From Haliotis asinina (taxonomy: Eukaryota > Mollusca > Gastropoda > Lepetellida > Haliotidae), in contig NC_090283.1 in assembly GCF_037392515.1 (NCBI RefSeq), forward strand, positions 40,130,249-40,194,248: DNA of 64,000 nt. Reading direction: 5' to 3'. Positions 1-11,805 of this stretch are shown piece after piece. Numbering within the stretch: position 1 is the first letter of the stretch; every line of letters starts with the position of its first letter. Below the pieces are notes generated by a model that saw nothing but the letters and a program-made list of their open reading frames with translations, did no database searches and had not been told where the DNA came from. The translations under genes were made by a program, and so were the position numbers.

Positions 1-2
1 TC

Positions 3-331
3 CTGTACAATGGGATGCAGAATGATCATGGCAGCATCATGGCAGTGTTCCTGCAGCTGGTGCTTATATGGTATATAGCCACGTTATATTTCAAATTAAT
101 GAAGACTGTGATGTTCTTCACCGTATAACCAGATACAATGCAGGGAAACAGGAGGAAAACATTGTCTTTCAGGACGTAGTCAGTGTAGAGGACAGAGTCC
201 TGGTATCAGCAAGTGACATCCGTGGAATACTTCAGCTCAATGCTGGAGATCAACTTCGTGTCGACATATCAGGAGTAATTCAGTCAGGCTACGAGAAGGA
301 TTGGTCTTACTTTGGCCTCTACAAGATCTGA
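3..331 (+). CDS. TNF superfamily ligand 1, last exon only (partial, frame disrupted)
   Basis: This is the C-terminal half of a TNF homology domain, the extracellular receptor-binding trimer module of TNF ligands. From 47 to 331 the frame reads VPAAGAYMVYSHVIF, then LQLNAGDQLRV, and ends in YFGLYKI and a TGA, the usual TNF-family terminal strand. It aligns with the last exons of the three paralogues downstream. The upstream part, reading LYNGMQNDHGSIM, is in another frame. An 11-bp tandem duplication (25-35 and 36-46, ten of eleven bases equal) accounts for the shift. The copy is therefore either a recent pseudogene or carries a local sequence error. The upstream exons lie outside the window. 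One cysteine is visible, in EDCDV. An AATAAA lies near 781, but 450 bp from the stop is a long way for a 3' end signal. Confidence 0.75.
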
Positions 332-1235
332 ACTTCTTCATCTATGCTGGCGATTTAATAGGTCGTTTGCAATGAAGGGAACGGATTTTACATGGCTGAA
401 TTTTCTCACTGATGTAACCTTCTAATGTGTAAAACCGAAAAAAGAGGGGGGTCACATTTTAAATAGATGTTTATTGACGTTAAGAACTCGTTGAATGTTG
501 TGTTTATCACAATATGACTTGTTTGAATCAGCTTTTCTTTCTCTGACATGTAAATACCAATATGTATATGTATAGTCAAAACACCTTGAAAATCTCCCAT
601 TGCATAGTGATTTCCACATTAAATAATACACTCCAAACTGTGTTTGATGTTTCGTTTTGTAATTGCGTGGTGAATGTTTTTCACATTTTTTGCAGAATTA
701 AAACAATGACTGTTTCCAGGAAACAGTGCTTCTATGATTACTCACAGATATCAATTTTTTAAAACATAATAGCCTCAGAATAATAAACTGGAAACGTTAA
801 CCTATGATAGTTCCTGTGAGGGGTGTGAGGGGGAAAGTGGGTTGGGTGTTGGGTGGGGTGAGTGGTTATTCTTACATAGATATATCTGCTCTGTCACTAA
901 CAGCATCGAGTGAGTAAACTCCTCTCCGGTTATACCTCTGTGACGGTATGTTAATCCATCCCAGGTTGAATGTGTTGGTGCTTGAGCCTGTGTGAATGTG
1001 ATGGTAGCTGAATGAATTTTGTAATACAACCTCTTTGAAAACGAGAAACGGGCAGTATACGTGTCATAGTCATGTGGTAAAATCAAAATAAAAAAAATAA
1101 AATAAAAATAAATAAAAAATTTTAAAAAATAAAATAAATAAAAATCAAATCAAATCAAATCAAATCAAAGCTCTTTCCGTTTGACAAGCGAACCCGTTGT
1201 ACAATAAGCCATTCACTGCTTCTGCAATGACAACA
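332..1235. other. 3' flank of TNF ligand 1, no further gene
   Basis: AT-rich flank with no supported coding region. Short open frames here lack family features. A low-complexity A-rich tract with TAAAA and CAAAT units runs from about 1083 to 1168. Confidence 0.5.
1083..1168. repeat. A-rich simple repeat
   Basis: Imperfect (TAAAA)n is followed by about five CAAAT units. It lies just outside the inverted-repeat element that begins near 1240. Confidence 0.8.
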
Positions 1236-1239
1236 CGAA

Positions 1240-2290
1240 AACCTGCATCATTATCCGATTGAAATCAATGAGAATGATACAGAGGCGCGGTGTCCAACAA
1301 AGCTAGTACAATTACTAATGGCAAATCCATATGAACTTTTGTCTTATTGTGTACTTGTGCTGTTGCATCATTTATTTGTGTAACTGTCTACTGAGTTGAA
1401 TGAATAATAAAAAAAAAGAGAAAAGTTCCGTTTCACCCTAAAATGCGTCCGAAAGGCGGGGTTTCTGGATATACGGGGTCCAAATAAACAGGCTCCTCTG
1501 TTCATGAATATGCATGAATAAGTCACAGTATAGCTCATTGTGACGTCACTGTAACTGCACAAATCGAAGGCAGTAACCGCAGATCACCACGCTGGTTGGA
1601 CATAGAAATTATTTTTTATCAATACCTCATCTTTGTTATGGCAATGTTTGAAATTTTAACTTATCTAAAATGATCATCCCAAATTAAACAGATCAATATT
1701 TTAAAATTAATTTAAAATGATATAACGCAGTAGTGCTGCGGCACGAATGTATTCTTGCGCGGCTTTTGATGACGACATATTCAAGGTTAGTAAATTCAAA
1801 TGTGTTCCTATCGTCAGCAAGGAATGAACGTCAGTTGAGCATACAAACAAATGCTAGTTGTCTGAATAATATTTTGAATACTTGGAAGCTGGATAAAGTG
1901 TTTTTCTTGATTATTTTCTTGACGAAACGCGTAAATGATGCAGTTGTTTTGACCGCCTCTTACCTCATATCGACAGCTAGGATAAGAATAGAGTCGTGTG
2001 TGATTGGGCTGCGCTGTTGCTAGTAATGGCATCTGCATACTCCCCTCATCGAACTAACGCACGGGGTGCAGAAAATCAAATCTCTCTGTATGTATTCCCT
2101 ATGACGAATTCATGAATATTCATGAACAGAGGAAACCTGTTTATTCGGACCAGAAATATCCAGAAATCAAGCCTTTCGGACGGAACTTCGGGTGAAACGG
2201 AACTTGCCGTTAGTAATTGTTTTCGCTTAGCTGGACACCACGCCGCCTGAGCATTCTCATGGAATCCCATTGGAAAATGATACAGTTTTC
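1240..2290. mobile_element. Non-autonomous inverted-repeat (foldback) element
   Basis: The two ends are inverted copies of each other. The stretch from GTTCCGTTTCACCC (1427) through TCTGGATAT to CTGTTCATGAATAT (about 1515) reappears in reverse complement between about 2106 and 2203. Outside it, GGTGTCC...CAATTACTAA (about 1290-1320) is matched inverted at about 2212-2242. Arms look roughly 80 percent alike by eye. The left arm carries about 100 bp of extra sequence (1326-1426) missing from the right. No coding capacity is seen between the arms and exact ends are unclear. A MITE or foldback relic fits best. Confidence 0.6.
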
Positions 2291-2699
2291 CGAACGCATG
2301 TTCATGTTTCACGTCAGGTTTATTTACCGCACGACTAAGTTGCTAATCTCTCGGCAGACGTTTGATGTGAATTGATTAATTATTATTTATTTTGATGACG
2401 TGTTTCCTTGACTGTGTTGAAGTCTTCATCATAAGGGATAAATATTTTACTGTAAAAGCAGTTAACACAGTTAGTCCTCATTTCATTATTGGTTTTTAAA
2501 GGAAATAAATTCCATTGTTGAATTTCGAGTAATATGTTCTGTAGACCGATGCAATTTAAAGGGTGGTAGTTTAGATTATTAACTAGAATTGTTAGTGGCT
2601 GTAACCTCAAAGGGGGTTGAAGTATTGTAAACTTCTTGTCCTCCTGAGATTGTATGGAAGTTCTAAAACATTCCATGTAAATTTAAGTCTACCTGGTTC

Positions 2700-2795
2700 T
2701 TAATCGTAGGTTCCTTGAGTCTGACTACCCGATCCCGTTAGTCGCCGCCTACGACAAGCCTGCGAGTTGCTGAAGACCATTTCTAATCTTCACTT
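2700..2795 (-). repeat. SINE family B fragment
   Basis: The match to the family is GACTACCCGATCCCGTTAGT, followed by CGCC-CTACGACAAGCCTG and GAGTTGCTGAAG, as in the better copy at 23200-23470. Only the distal part is present. Confidence 0.7.
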
Positions 2796-2799
2796 GTCT

Positions 2800-5700
2800 C
2801 CTGCTGATATTACACTTACAAATTATACTTATAGAACATTACCGAATAGTTTGAATGTTATGCATCTGTCATCGATTGTGGCTGTTGACAGTGTGTAAAA
2901 ATTAGAATGCTGACCCAGTGAGGTACCATGTCGAAGAGTTAGACGTCGAGTCTTGACCGTTACTTGATGAGACCCTTCAGTACCGTGACAAATGCAACTT
3001 TAGAAAACTCACACGTACTAGAGCGCCATAACCATAACGATATATTATATTATTAATATAAATCACCAGTTCACTGGGTGCATATGTCAGCTCAGTTCAC
3101 CCAGCAGAATATATGATCCGCTTGGATAATCTTAGGTTATCCTACGTAATAATCTCCCTCATTCTGTACAAGCATTGAGCATGTCCTTACGGCGAGGACT
3201 GCATCGCTGTATACCGCCCGCGTTGTTACTAGCACTAGAAACACTGATACAAGCGCGCACTAGGCGTTGTTTGACCTATAAGTGCGCTAGAGAGACATAA
3301 GGTGATGCAATGTTTACTCTCTTTATGTTTTACAGAAAAGACCAATATTTCACATCACTGAAGTTAAACACAAGCAGGTCCTAATTCATTGCATCAACAT
3401 CGTCAATATCATGTACAAAGGAACCCATTACAAGAAATGAAGCGAACTATATTGTTATTTTTATCGGTGACTTAATCCTACTGTTCCATAAGTTTACTTC
3501 TGGTCGCACGCAGTATGTGAAAGAGGTAAGGATTTGTCTTTCTAAATTTATTTTGCAACGTTCAGAAAAAAACCGTTTAATCCGGACACACGGTGTACAA
3601 ATAAGTAAGATTTCACTGTTGGTGGAATCAAGAGAAACTACGCTGTCTGAGTAATCAGTTATAAATAAACGTGTCTTATTGATTGACACGTATGTGATCA
3701 CACATTCCCTGGCAAGTATGAAATGTTGAAAATTATACAACTCCGGCACATGATGTAAATTGTTTTCGTTATAACAGTTATAAAGAGGGACTATTTCTTG
3801 GAGCACTATCTAGGTTATATGCTGCGCAGTTGCAAAACTTGTCACAGTCTAAATAAAGAGCCAAGCTGGCATTAAGTATGTACTTTGGAAAAACCAGAAA
3901 GATCTAAAAATAGGAGGGGAATCCCCTCCGTGAAAACTATTTAAGTTGTATTAATAGATGTGTATCGATCTTGTGAACACTGTGACAGCTGCTACCTAGG
4001 ACGGATAATGTTGTACTAAATATAGCAGAATTTCGCTCTCCTGTGTTTCGGTCTCGCGTGATAGCACGAATGATGTTTTTGCAGGGCCGTTAATTCAGTC
4101 TTGTTATCGTGAAGTCATTCCTGAACGTAGATCATGTTCTCCGGACGATGAAAAACATTTTCATGAACAAATAATGTCAAATTTGAAAATTACAACGAAA
4201 CGTATGACTCCTAGTGACGCAAACTGGGCTGTATCATTAGAGTTATAATTAAGTCAAGAAGACGTCCTCATATCTTGTCACATGTGACAGTTCAGGTTCA
4301 GCCATGAATAACGTGCTGGAGTTCGTCTCCTATTCTCGGGGGTTTCCTATCGTCGGGGTAAACACGTTTCTTGCCGACATCGCTTATGTGTGATACTGAA
4401 CGGTTAATTACATCACTGACTGGTAACTAGGTAATGGCCCAAATCTGTGAATAATCAAATTTTTGTATTGTAAGGAATATTGTGAGTTTTTACCAACATC
4501 ATAACGTCCCCACTTCCCCCTTTCCGACAGGATATCTTCCTCTTCGAATTCCTTACTCTTCATAACGGTACTTCCTCTTTATGCAGCGATAACAGGTAAT
4601 GCCTCATTAAGTCAATGGAGGACGACCTTGTTTTTCACAGAGCTCAGGAGTGGTAATACGCCTGATGGATCAGACGGTTGATAGATGAAGATGTTAGAGG
4701 GGGGGGTCCCTTCGTATAAAAACAACAAGCATTCATACGAAAACAACTTTTTGTATTATTTTTCCAGCCGATCTCTGTAAGTACCGCGAGAATAGGAAAC
4801 CCTAGTAAACAGACTATGGTGTAAAATCGATATTCCCGTCAGAGACCTCCCTGTCAGATTACTTCGATTTCACGTATATATTACTTGGATTTAAAGACAC
4901 AATAATATTGATCAAACGTATTTAGATAGTGATCAGTACTTGTCTGCTTGGGTCATTTCCCTTTGCTGAAACAGGACAATGTGACTTGCAATACGAAGGC
5001 ATTTATTTGCTGTTTACAAAGCACCACATATGTGTGTGTGGTGATGTTTTGTGTCTGCTGTTAGATACACAAACAACGATGGCCGGCAACTGTATACATG
5101 GCTTATTTCATGGCACATCCCCATGGTCCCTGGTGTGGCGATCGACCTTCAGTTGTCGGCAAGCTATAGCCATTGTATGTGTCACAGGTTCTGGTCTTGA
5201 AATGTCCCATGGACAATACATGATGAGACGGGGAACGTCGCTTAAGATATGAACCAGTTTATTGAATGTGAATTACAACGATTGCACGTCTGACATAATC
5301 GGATGGTGACATGGAAGTCGAATATATGTATACATAGGCCATAAACAATACAATTACACGTATAAGCTTGGAATTTAATGATTATGCTATAGATGTGTAA
5401 GTGCTAAAATATATATGACGTGACGCATTAGCGCTTCGTGTAGGATATGTAGAGCTGATGTGACGTCACCCATTAGTCTGTATAACATAAAATTGATGAT
5501 TTGATATACAGTAGATGTATAATCATTCACACACTGTCCTACGTGCAATGCTAGTGTTTTAAGTTAGTAAGTGATCTGCTAAAATATGTTTATATTATGC
5601 GGTCGCGATTTATTACTATTACTAACTTAACAAAATGTTATTACCGTGTTGATGATAGTAATATATGCACACTAGCAATGATATAGATGTAGAAAGAATA

Positions 5701-5960
5701 GATGTAGAGAGGGTGCTTACCTGTGAATTAGCAAGATTACAACATTATCTAATGTTGCACGTCCGACATAGTCGGGTGGTGACATGGAAGTGTCATAGGC
5801 ATGGAACGTACGTGATTTGGCAGATAGCCAAATAGGGGTTGCACGTACACCTTTCTGCATGCGGACAGTGGAGAAGCAGTCTTCTGGGAAATAAAAGGCT
5901 GTCGACGACATATGGTTGTGTGTTAGGCTGATGTTTTTAGTTTACTGTCGATGTGACTTT
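2800..5960. other. Intergenic, no supported gene
   Basis: Open frames here (for example 3447-3806 minus and 4929-5252 plus) are short, without recognisable domains or convincing splice context. One duplicated motif is recorded separately. Confidence 0.5.
5278..5800. repeat. Pair of short direct repeats about 470 bp apart
   Basis: GCACGTC-GACATA-TCGG followed by TGGTGACATGGAAGT occurs near 5287-5318 and again near 5757-5790, with about three differences. It may mark the ends of an unrecognised repeat or a segmental duplication. Confidence 0.55.
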
Positions 5961-5965
5961 TAGTT

Positions 5966-6060
5966 TTCACTCACTCACGAACTCACGAACTCACTCACCC
6001 ACTCATTCACTCACCAACCCACATACTCACTCACTCACTTACTAACTCACATACTCACTC
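5966..6060. repeat. (CACT)n-type simple repeat
   Basis: Imperfect CTCACTCACT units end about 25 bp before the splice acceptor of the first recognised exon of TNF ligand 2. It could be the tail of a decayed SINE, since both SINE families here end in this motif. Confidence 0.75.
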
Positions 6061-6114
6061 TTTTCTCTCCAATGTCTTTTTTAGAAAATGCCAACAATGG
6101 CCAAATGAAACATC

Positions 6115-9100
6115 ATGCGAAAGTGTACAGTTGTTGTGGGAGTTGTGCTCACCCTCAACATAGCGGTGGGGATCGTCGTTATTTGCTTGGTGGTGACAAC
6201 CCAGCAGGAAAGTTTTCCCTCGGCCACTTCTCGGAGCACTGCAGATAAGTTGAAGGAACACCTCGAGGAAGTACGAATCTACAATAATATATACCGATTC
6301 AAATTCTGTTGAAGAGACTTAGAAGCTTTTTACTCAGTCGTAAAATGTATATCGTGAAGTGCGTTCAAAGTTTGCTGCTAACAGAATACCTTGCCTAGAA
6401 ACTTATCTCTGCATTAAACATATTTTTACAGAAAAGTAACAGTTCATAATTTTCAAAATATAATGAATAGGAGCCCCGAGATTTCCTTTACATACACTGG
6501 ACTTAGACTAGCTTTGGTCTTCTTGGATATGTCAAACCTTGTTTCAGTGTCTGTGTGACAGACTTTCAGAAGCTATTGCATTAATGATTTGTTACAGTAT
6601 CGACATAATAACTCTAAGTGTCTGTATTTGTTTGTTAACAGTTCAAAACGAAAGTAAAGATATTAAATATGACCATGTGTTATCGCTGAGAACTGGTGCA
6701 TCTGTGAGGCTGCAATTGTATGAAAACGTCGTTTACTCTTCAAATGAAAGAGCATGTCAATGATAACATAATGATTGTTGCAGATTTATGCACACATCCA
6801 AAAACAGACCGTGCTTCGACACTCTCCCAGTAAGTTGACACATTTTGCATTAAACATACACCGTCCGCCAGATTTCCTGCGAATTGTAAAGCTTACAGAG
6901 ATGATATATCTGTTGACGAATGTTATTTTCTCAACTATGAAAAGGGTTTGTACATTATAGAGTTTCCAGTGCAACGTACATTGATTTGAAAGGCATGTTT
7001 CAAGGGAAGTGATATTACTGTTTGGTTTTATACAGGTCCACAAGCGATCAGGACACAAGAACACTGGAACATCTTGAAACCTATTGCATTCTTTACAGGA
7101 CTTGATTTTGATAATAACAATGCAGGTATGTATCACTAATGTTATCATTGTCTTGTTTCTCAGCTCACCATCGTTACGTACGTTGCCTCTCCAAGATGTT
7201 ACTATTCAGCATCCATAAGAATTGAGCAATCGTTTGTAAATATGGCCACATTCGGCAATATTTCACTATTTGGTGGCGTCCTGTATATACTCTTCAAAAA
7301 AGAAGAAGGGGAACCTGAACTTTCAATTTGGATAGGAAATGTAAACGTTAACAAACGTTTCAAGGACAGACATCCTAAGAACGCACCACCATTTCCCTCA
7401 TTACCATCCCTAAACACAACGCATGATATGAACGTGCACAAAGCAGTAGCCCCATAGACGTGCGTGGGTTCCAGTCTTGATTTTGACAGGGTTGTTTTCA
7501 AGAAGGTCGAGAAATCACTTAGAACTCACTCATCTTGCATCACACATTTGTTAGTGTTTGTTTCTAGTCGTTTGTTTTAAAATGAATATCGTATATATGC
7601 AAATTACATACCATACACCAATCAACAAAAGTGACTCCATTCCTTAGGTTGTCAAGAAGTGCAAACGATGATGCGCTCTCAAAACATTCAATGGTATCAC
7701 ATCAACAATGGCTGACTCCGAAAAATCTCCTAAACGTTTTTAATCGTTCCCCTACTCTTTTTTTTTTTTTTTTTTTGAAGAGTATATATTCGAGTCTGGG
7801 AGTCTGGTCAGACTGCTACCGCTATGTTCACGGGTCGTATTTGAAAATGTGATTTCATTGGTGAATTTAATTTCGTCAAGCGAATTTGTGCAACGAACAT
7901 GCCTTAAAACAATGATTTCAGCTTGTCGAGAGGACAGAGGTATCATATTCCCCTTCACGTCACAAGTACGTGACGAAGCACCCCGTTCATTTTTTTATCA
8001 GCCATATCGAGCTTGAGTGCGTTTAATCAAAAACGAATTAATGCCACGCGTAGAGCCCTTAAGTGAAAGAAAACGCTTTGAAAAGAATATTTTGTCGCTC
8101 AGTTGCTAACATGGAATGGAAACAAGGAAGGACACAACTGGACATTCAGCACCACCAAACCAGATACGTGACACACCCTGCTTGGACTTTCTTGTAATAT
8201 CGATGAAACTTTACATACTCACGTGTAAAAAATCATCACCCTGTAGACTTTCCTCGAGCAAATGGTTGTCACAAAACAGTTTTGTACCTGACAAGCCATT
8301 AATTAGGACTGCTTGATTCACTATCAGTTTGTTAAGTCACATAAAACTTATGCTTGTTTCCCGTCACCTTGTAAAAAGAAAAAAACAATTAAATTTATTT
8401 TCACATTTTATAGTCGGGTCGAAATTTCGGGTCGGTCAGTAATAAGAAAGAAGAACTGTATCATGTATTGCCATGCCATATCGTGGTGACGTGCCCGGAC
8501 TCAAAGGACAAATGCATTTTTTTCTTTTGTGATCCATCCAGTTACTACTGCTACATAGTTTTGATATGAACCGAGTTTTGAGGTTGATTTGTTTGCATGA
8601 GCCACGCACATAATCCAAATCCTGTCTCGCATGTATTAATATAAATCCTTGGCCACCACTAAATCTGTAAAATCCAACGGGGGCGCAATGCGTGAAGCCC
8701 ATATCTGGTGTGCCGCGCCGTGATAATGCTGGAATATTGCTAAAAGCGGCGTAAAACTAAACTCACTCACACACAAATCTGTGGTACTGACATCTGTCAA
8801 CTTGTGCCTTCTTAACAGATAACCCTTCATCCACTGCAGTCAGGAACTGGATGCCTTTCTTAGGACCAGGCGGCAGGCAGTACTTGTACAATGGAATGAC
8901 GTACGAAAACGGAAGTATTGTAGTCCCGACCGGTGGAGTGTATGTTGTTTATGACCATATGAAATTCTACACAGAAAAAAATCGTCGCTCAGATCCCGAG
9001 ATAGATTTCCACCACAGCATAACAAGGTACAATGCCGCCAGCCAACAACTGGAAACTGTATCGAGAAACACAGTGACTGAAAACAAGAATGATATAATCG

Positions 9101-9243
9101 ACGGATCAAGTCTGGAATACTCCAGTGATATCCACGTGCTGGTCCGACTGAACGCTGGTGATCAGTTAATAGTAAATGTGTCGCATTCAGAAAAGTTAAA
9201 ATCTGACAGGGATTGGCATTACTTTGGAGCGTATATTATTTAA
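6115..9243 (+). CDS. TNF superfamily ligand 2 (type II membrane protein, 4 exons)
   Basis: Predicted secreted or membrane-bound cytokine of 238 residues that would trimerise and bind a TNF receptor. Coding exons are 6115-6270, 6784-6829, 7036-7125 and 8819-9243, each bounded by AG and GT, with phases 0, 1, 1. Exon 1 encodes a very short tail, then a membrane anchor (about residues 5-27, TVVVGVVLTLNIAVGIVVIC). Exon 3 encodes the conserved WNILKPIAFFTGLDFD. Exon 4 holds the TNF homology domain: GPGGRQYLYNGMTYENG, GVYVVYDHMKFY, LNAGDQLIV and terminal YFGAYII. It has no cysteine pair in the domain. An acceptor (TTTTTTAG, ends 6083) lies just upstream, so a non-coding first exon is likely. Two in-frame ATGs (6088, 6097) are closed by TGA at 6106, so translation most likely starts at 6115. 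It is closest to ligand 3. Introns hold a MITE and a SINE. Confidence 0.88.
7288..7783. mobile_element. Small inverted-repeat (MITE-like) element in an intron
   Basis: TACTCTTCAAAAAA at 7288 is mirrored by TTTTTTGAAGAGTA ending at 7783, with TA at both edges. This is compatible with a Tc1/mariner-type MITE. A T-tract (7758-7775) adjoins the right end and weakens the case. No coding region is supported inside. Confidence 0.45.
8680..8775 (+). repeat. SINE family A, 3' part, in intron 3 of TNF ligand 2
   Basis: GTGAAGCCCAT-TCTGGTGT, GCTGGAATATTGCTAAAAGC and GGCGTAAAACTAAACTCACTCAC match the full copy at 28547-28722. Its tail ends only about 45 bp before the acceptor of exon 4. Confidence 0.85.
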
Positions 9244-9607
9244 AACCTACATAAACGCAACACGACAGTTACTACTATAAACCCCTGCAACCTAAGTATT
9301 AAAAGGCGAGTGTTTATAGATATTAACTTCTTTATTCTGAGGATCACGACGTTTCGGAGATCAGATGATAAAATAGTAATCATATATTCCGAAAGGTCGT
9401 GTTCCTCAAAATAGAGAAGTTGACATCCACAAATACTAACCTTTACGCGACTCGCTACCACTATGGTGTTCAAATACTTGAACCTAAAAGTAGTCTTCCT
9501 CCCGACCGTATCCTTAACGGTTCATAAAATTACCCTCAAAGGTTCTTAACGCGTCGTACTGTATCAAACAAGAAGTGTTTCTTTGTTTAAAGAAATACAT
9601 ATTTCAG

Positions 9608-9792
9608 TATCTCTAAATACATCCTTCCACCTCCGGTGAGCTATTCATATGGCTACTACAGTGACTGTGGAGACGCCTCGTGTGACAGCCTAAATGACAT
9701 CTCGTATAATCCGCGTCCAACTCGTCGCCGGAAGCGTTCTATTTTCCGCGAAGAACATAACAGTCCGCGACCATTTTTCACAGCCGGAAATG
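9608..9792 (+). CDS. Candidate orphan exon with furin-like site, unknown gene
   Basis: An open stretch lies between a good acceptor (TATTTCAG-like, AG at 9606-9607) and a good donor (AATG then GTAAGT at 9793). It reads ISKYILPPPVSYSYGYYSDC, two further cysteine-containing segments, NPRPTRRRKRSIF and ending FFTAGN. RRRKR-S fits a proprotein convertase site. I do not recognise the protein. It lies 365 bp after the stop of TNF ligand 2 on the same strand. TNF ligands such as EDA and BAFF have such sites in the stalk, but the ligands here do not use this exon in the models above. It could belong to an unrelated gene or be a chance open frame. Confidence 0.3.
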
Positions 9793-9830
9793 GTAAGTAC
9801 ACTGCGTTTGAACTCTACACGAATAAACAA

Positions 9831-9863
9831 TCCCCCCCCCCCCCACACACACACACACTACCC
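9831..9863. repeat. (C)n(CA)n microsatellite
   Basis: A run of about 13 C is followed by CACACACACACACA. Confidence 0.9.
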
Positions 9864-11060
9864 CCAGCAGTAACCATTATCTTAAAATAAACAAGATTCC
9901 TTTAGTAGAAGTGGTATATTTTCTATATTTTGATATTGAAGTTACGCAAGAATATGTACGTGCATGTAAATATTTATAACGTGCCTATTCATTAAAACAC
10001 ATATACGGCTGTCCCTCAATGCCCGTAGGCTACATTGGTGTACATACACACCATACGTAAATTACACAATAGAGAAAGAACAAGTATATGCATAGTTTAA
10101 ACTTTAGAAAACGCACAAAAACACCAAATAAGCCCTAACCTGCGCGTTTGCATATTGTAATTCCAGACTCGGCAGAGACCGGGCTGTACGAGTCGCCTCG
10201 CGTTTCCCTTTGTCAACAGTAAGTTTATCTACGTGATAATGGAATGATGTTTTGGGTGTGTTGTGGACGTGAGGTGGGATGATGCAATCGTGAGGGTATC
10301 TCCGTACATCCAAGAAGGTCCCTCCAGAATTCCAAGGGTAGGGACGAGCAAATTTCCGACACGACATAGATGGTACAATAGAGGTAAATACTCGACCACG
10401 TATATTTCATACACCTAACCAAAAGTAAAGTCGTGTAAATGAAGATGTCTTGGACATCGATAAGGAAAAAAATCTTGCACATAAATATGTTATGTATAAA
10501 ACAATGACAAAAAGGAAATGCTGTTTGTCAATGTTTTTTTTTCATAAACATTTGATCTCAGGATATGTTTATTATCGATTATAAATGATCAGTCAGAAGC
10601 GTGTGTAAGGTTTTTGAAGCGAAAGAGCTATTACAGAGATGTACAGTTGCATCTAATGACTGGACTACAATATTGTTACTGAGGAATTTAGTTCACTTGT
10701 TGGCAGTACAATCGGAAGTTCACTATGTCGCCGACGTGTTGAAGAATAAAGAAAATGGTTTCATCTTCTTTGTCTTCAACACGATTGGAACCAAACTGAC
10801 TAAAACGTATGTTAGCGGGGACCGGGAGATTACAACATCAGACCGCTTCCATCTCCATCTTGCGGAATCCACGTCTCAAAAATGCAAAGGCGGGTTTCTT
10901 ATGGTAGGGTAATTGGCTGTATCGTTCAATTTAAACACGTTCTGAGTTTAGCATTTGCAGAATACCATGCTACCGGGTATCCGTATCAATGCCGATTGAC
11001 TGAGATTCTCGTTTCGTATCAAATCATGAAGAAAATCCCCTTACTCTTAGATCTGGATTG
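9864..11060. other. Intergenic, no supported gene
   Basis: The longest frame (10601-10912, plus strand) begins in AT-rich sequence and shows no family motif. I see no splice or domain evidence. Confidence 0.45.
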
Positions 11061-11064
11061 GAAT

Positions 11065-11295
11065 TGTTCTTGAGTAACCCATGCGTGTCGTCAGAGGCGA
11101 ATAACGGCATCGGGTGGTCAGGCTCCCTGACTTGGTTGACACATGTCATTGTGTCCCATCTGCGTCGTTCGAAGATCATGCTGTTGATCACTGGTGTGTC
11201 TGCCTCACCTGAATCGACTATTTACAGAGCACCAAAATATAGCTGGAATAGTGCTGAGAGTGGCGTGAAACTATGTTCACTCACTCACTCCAAAC
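11065..11295 (+). repeat. SINE family B copy
   Basis: It carries AACCCATGC-TGTCGT-AGAGGCG, GGTGGTCAGGCTC and CTGACTTGGTTGACACATGT, then TAGCTGGAATA-TGCTGAG and a TTCACTCACTCACTCC tail. Confidence 0.85.
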
Positions 11296-11641
11296 ACACT
11301 TATAATCCTAGTCTATTTGGTTACGACTTCACGAAAGGAATACCAATGTTAGAACCAATACAGACAGATGCAGTCAGAAGTAACCTCTTCCGGTTCCTGA
11401 TGCAGTCCCAACACTACTTTGATATACAGATAATTTAATGAGCAGGGCTAGGACCAGGGCTACCTTCTGTAACACTAACTACCGAGAGCAGGATTTAAAT
11501 CCTGATCAACTGGGACGCCAATTTACTACGAGCACATTCCTGGAAGTTTCAAAAGCTTTCGATATGGTTTGGCTTAATGTGCTGATACAAAAATCCTAAA
11601 ATGGCATAGTAATGAAAGTTTCTCTTCTTTTGGAGTGAATT

Positions 11642-11805
11642 TGTGAGTGAGTGAATTTATTTTACGCCACTTTTACCAATATTCCACCAATAACAGTGCG
11701 TGAGACACCAGAAATACACGTCACACATTGTGTTTTGTTTTGAATTGAACCCGGGGCTTCGGAGTGACGAGCAATCACCTTTACCATTTGGTAACCCACC
11801 GCTGC
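11642..11805 (-). repeat. SINE family A copy
   Basis: In reverse orientation: the tail TGAGTGAGTG-ATTTATTTTACGCC comes first. The tRNA-like head, GAACCCGGG-CTTCGGAGTGACGAGC, is near 11748-11770. Confidence 0.8.

Noticed and set aside
4929-5252. 107-residue plus-strand frame with several cysteines
   Set aside because: No splice context, signal peptide or recognisable domain. Composition is like the flanks.
10601-10912. 103-residue plus-strand frame
   Set aside because: A stretch reads like protein, but there are no splice sites or homology that I can support.
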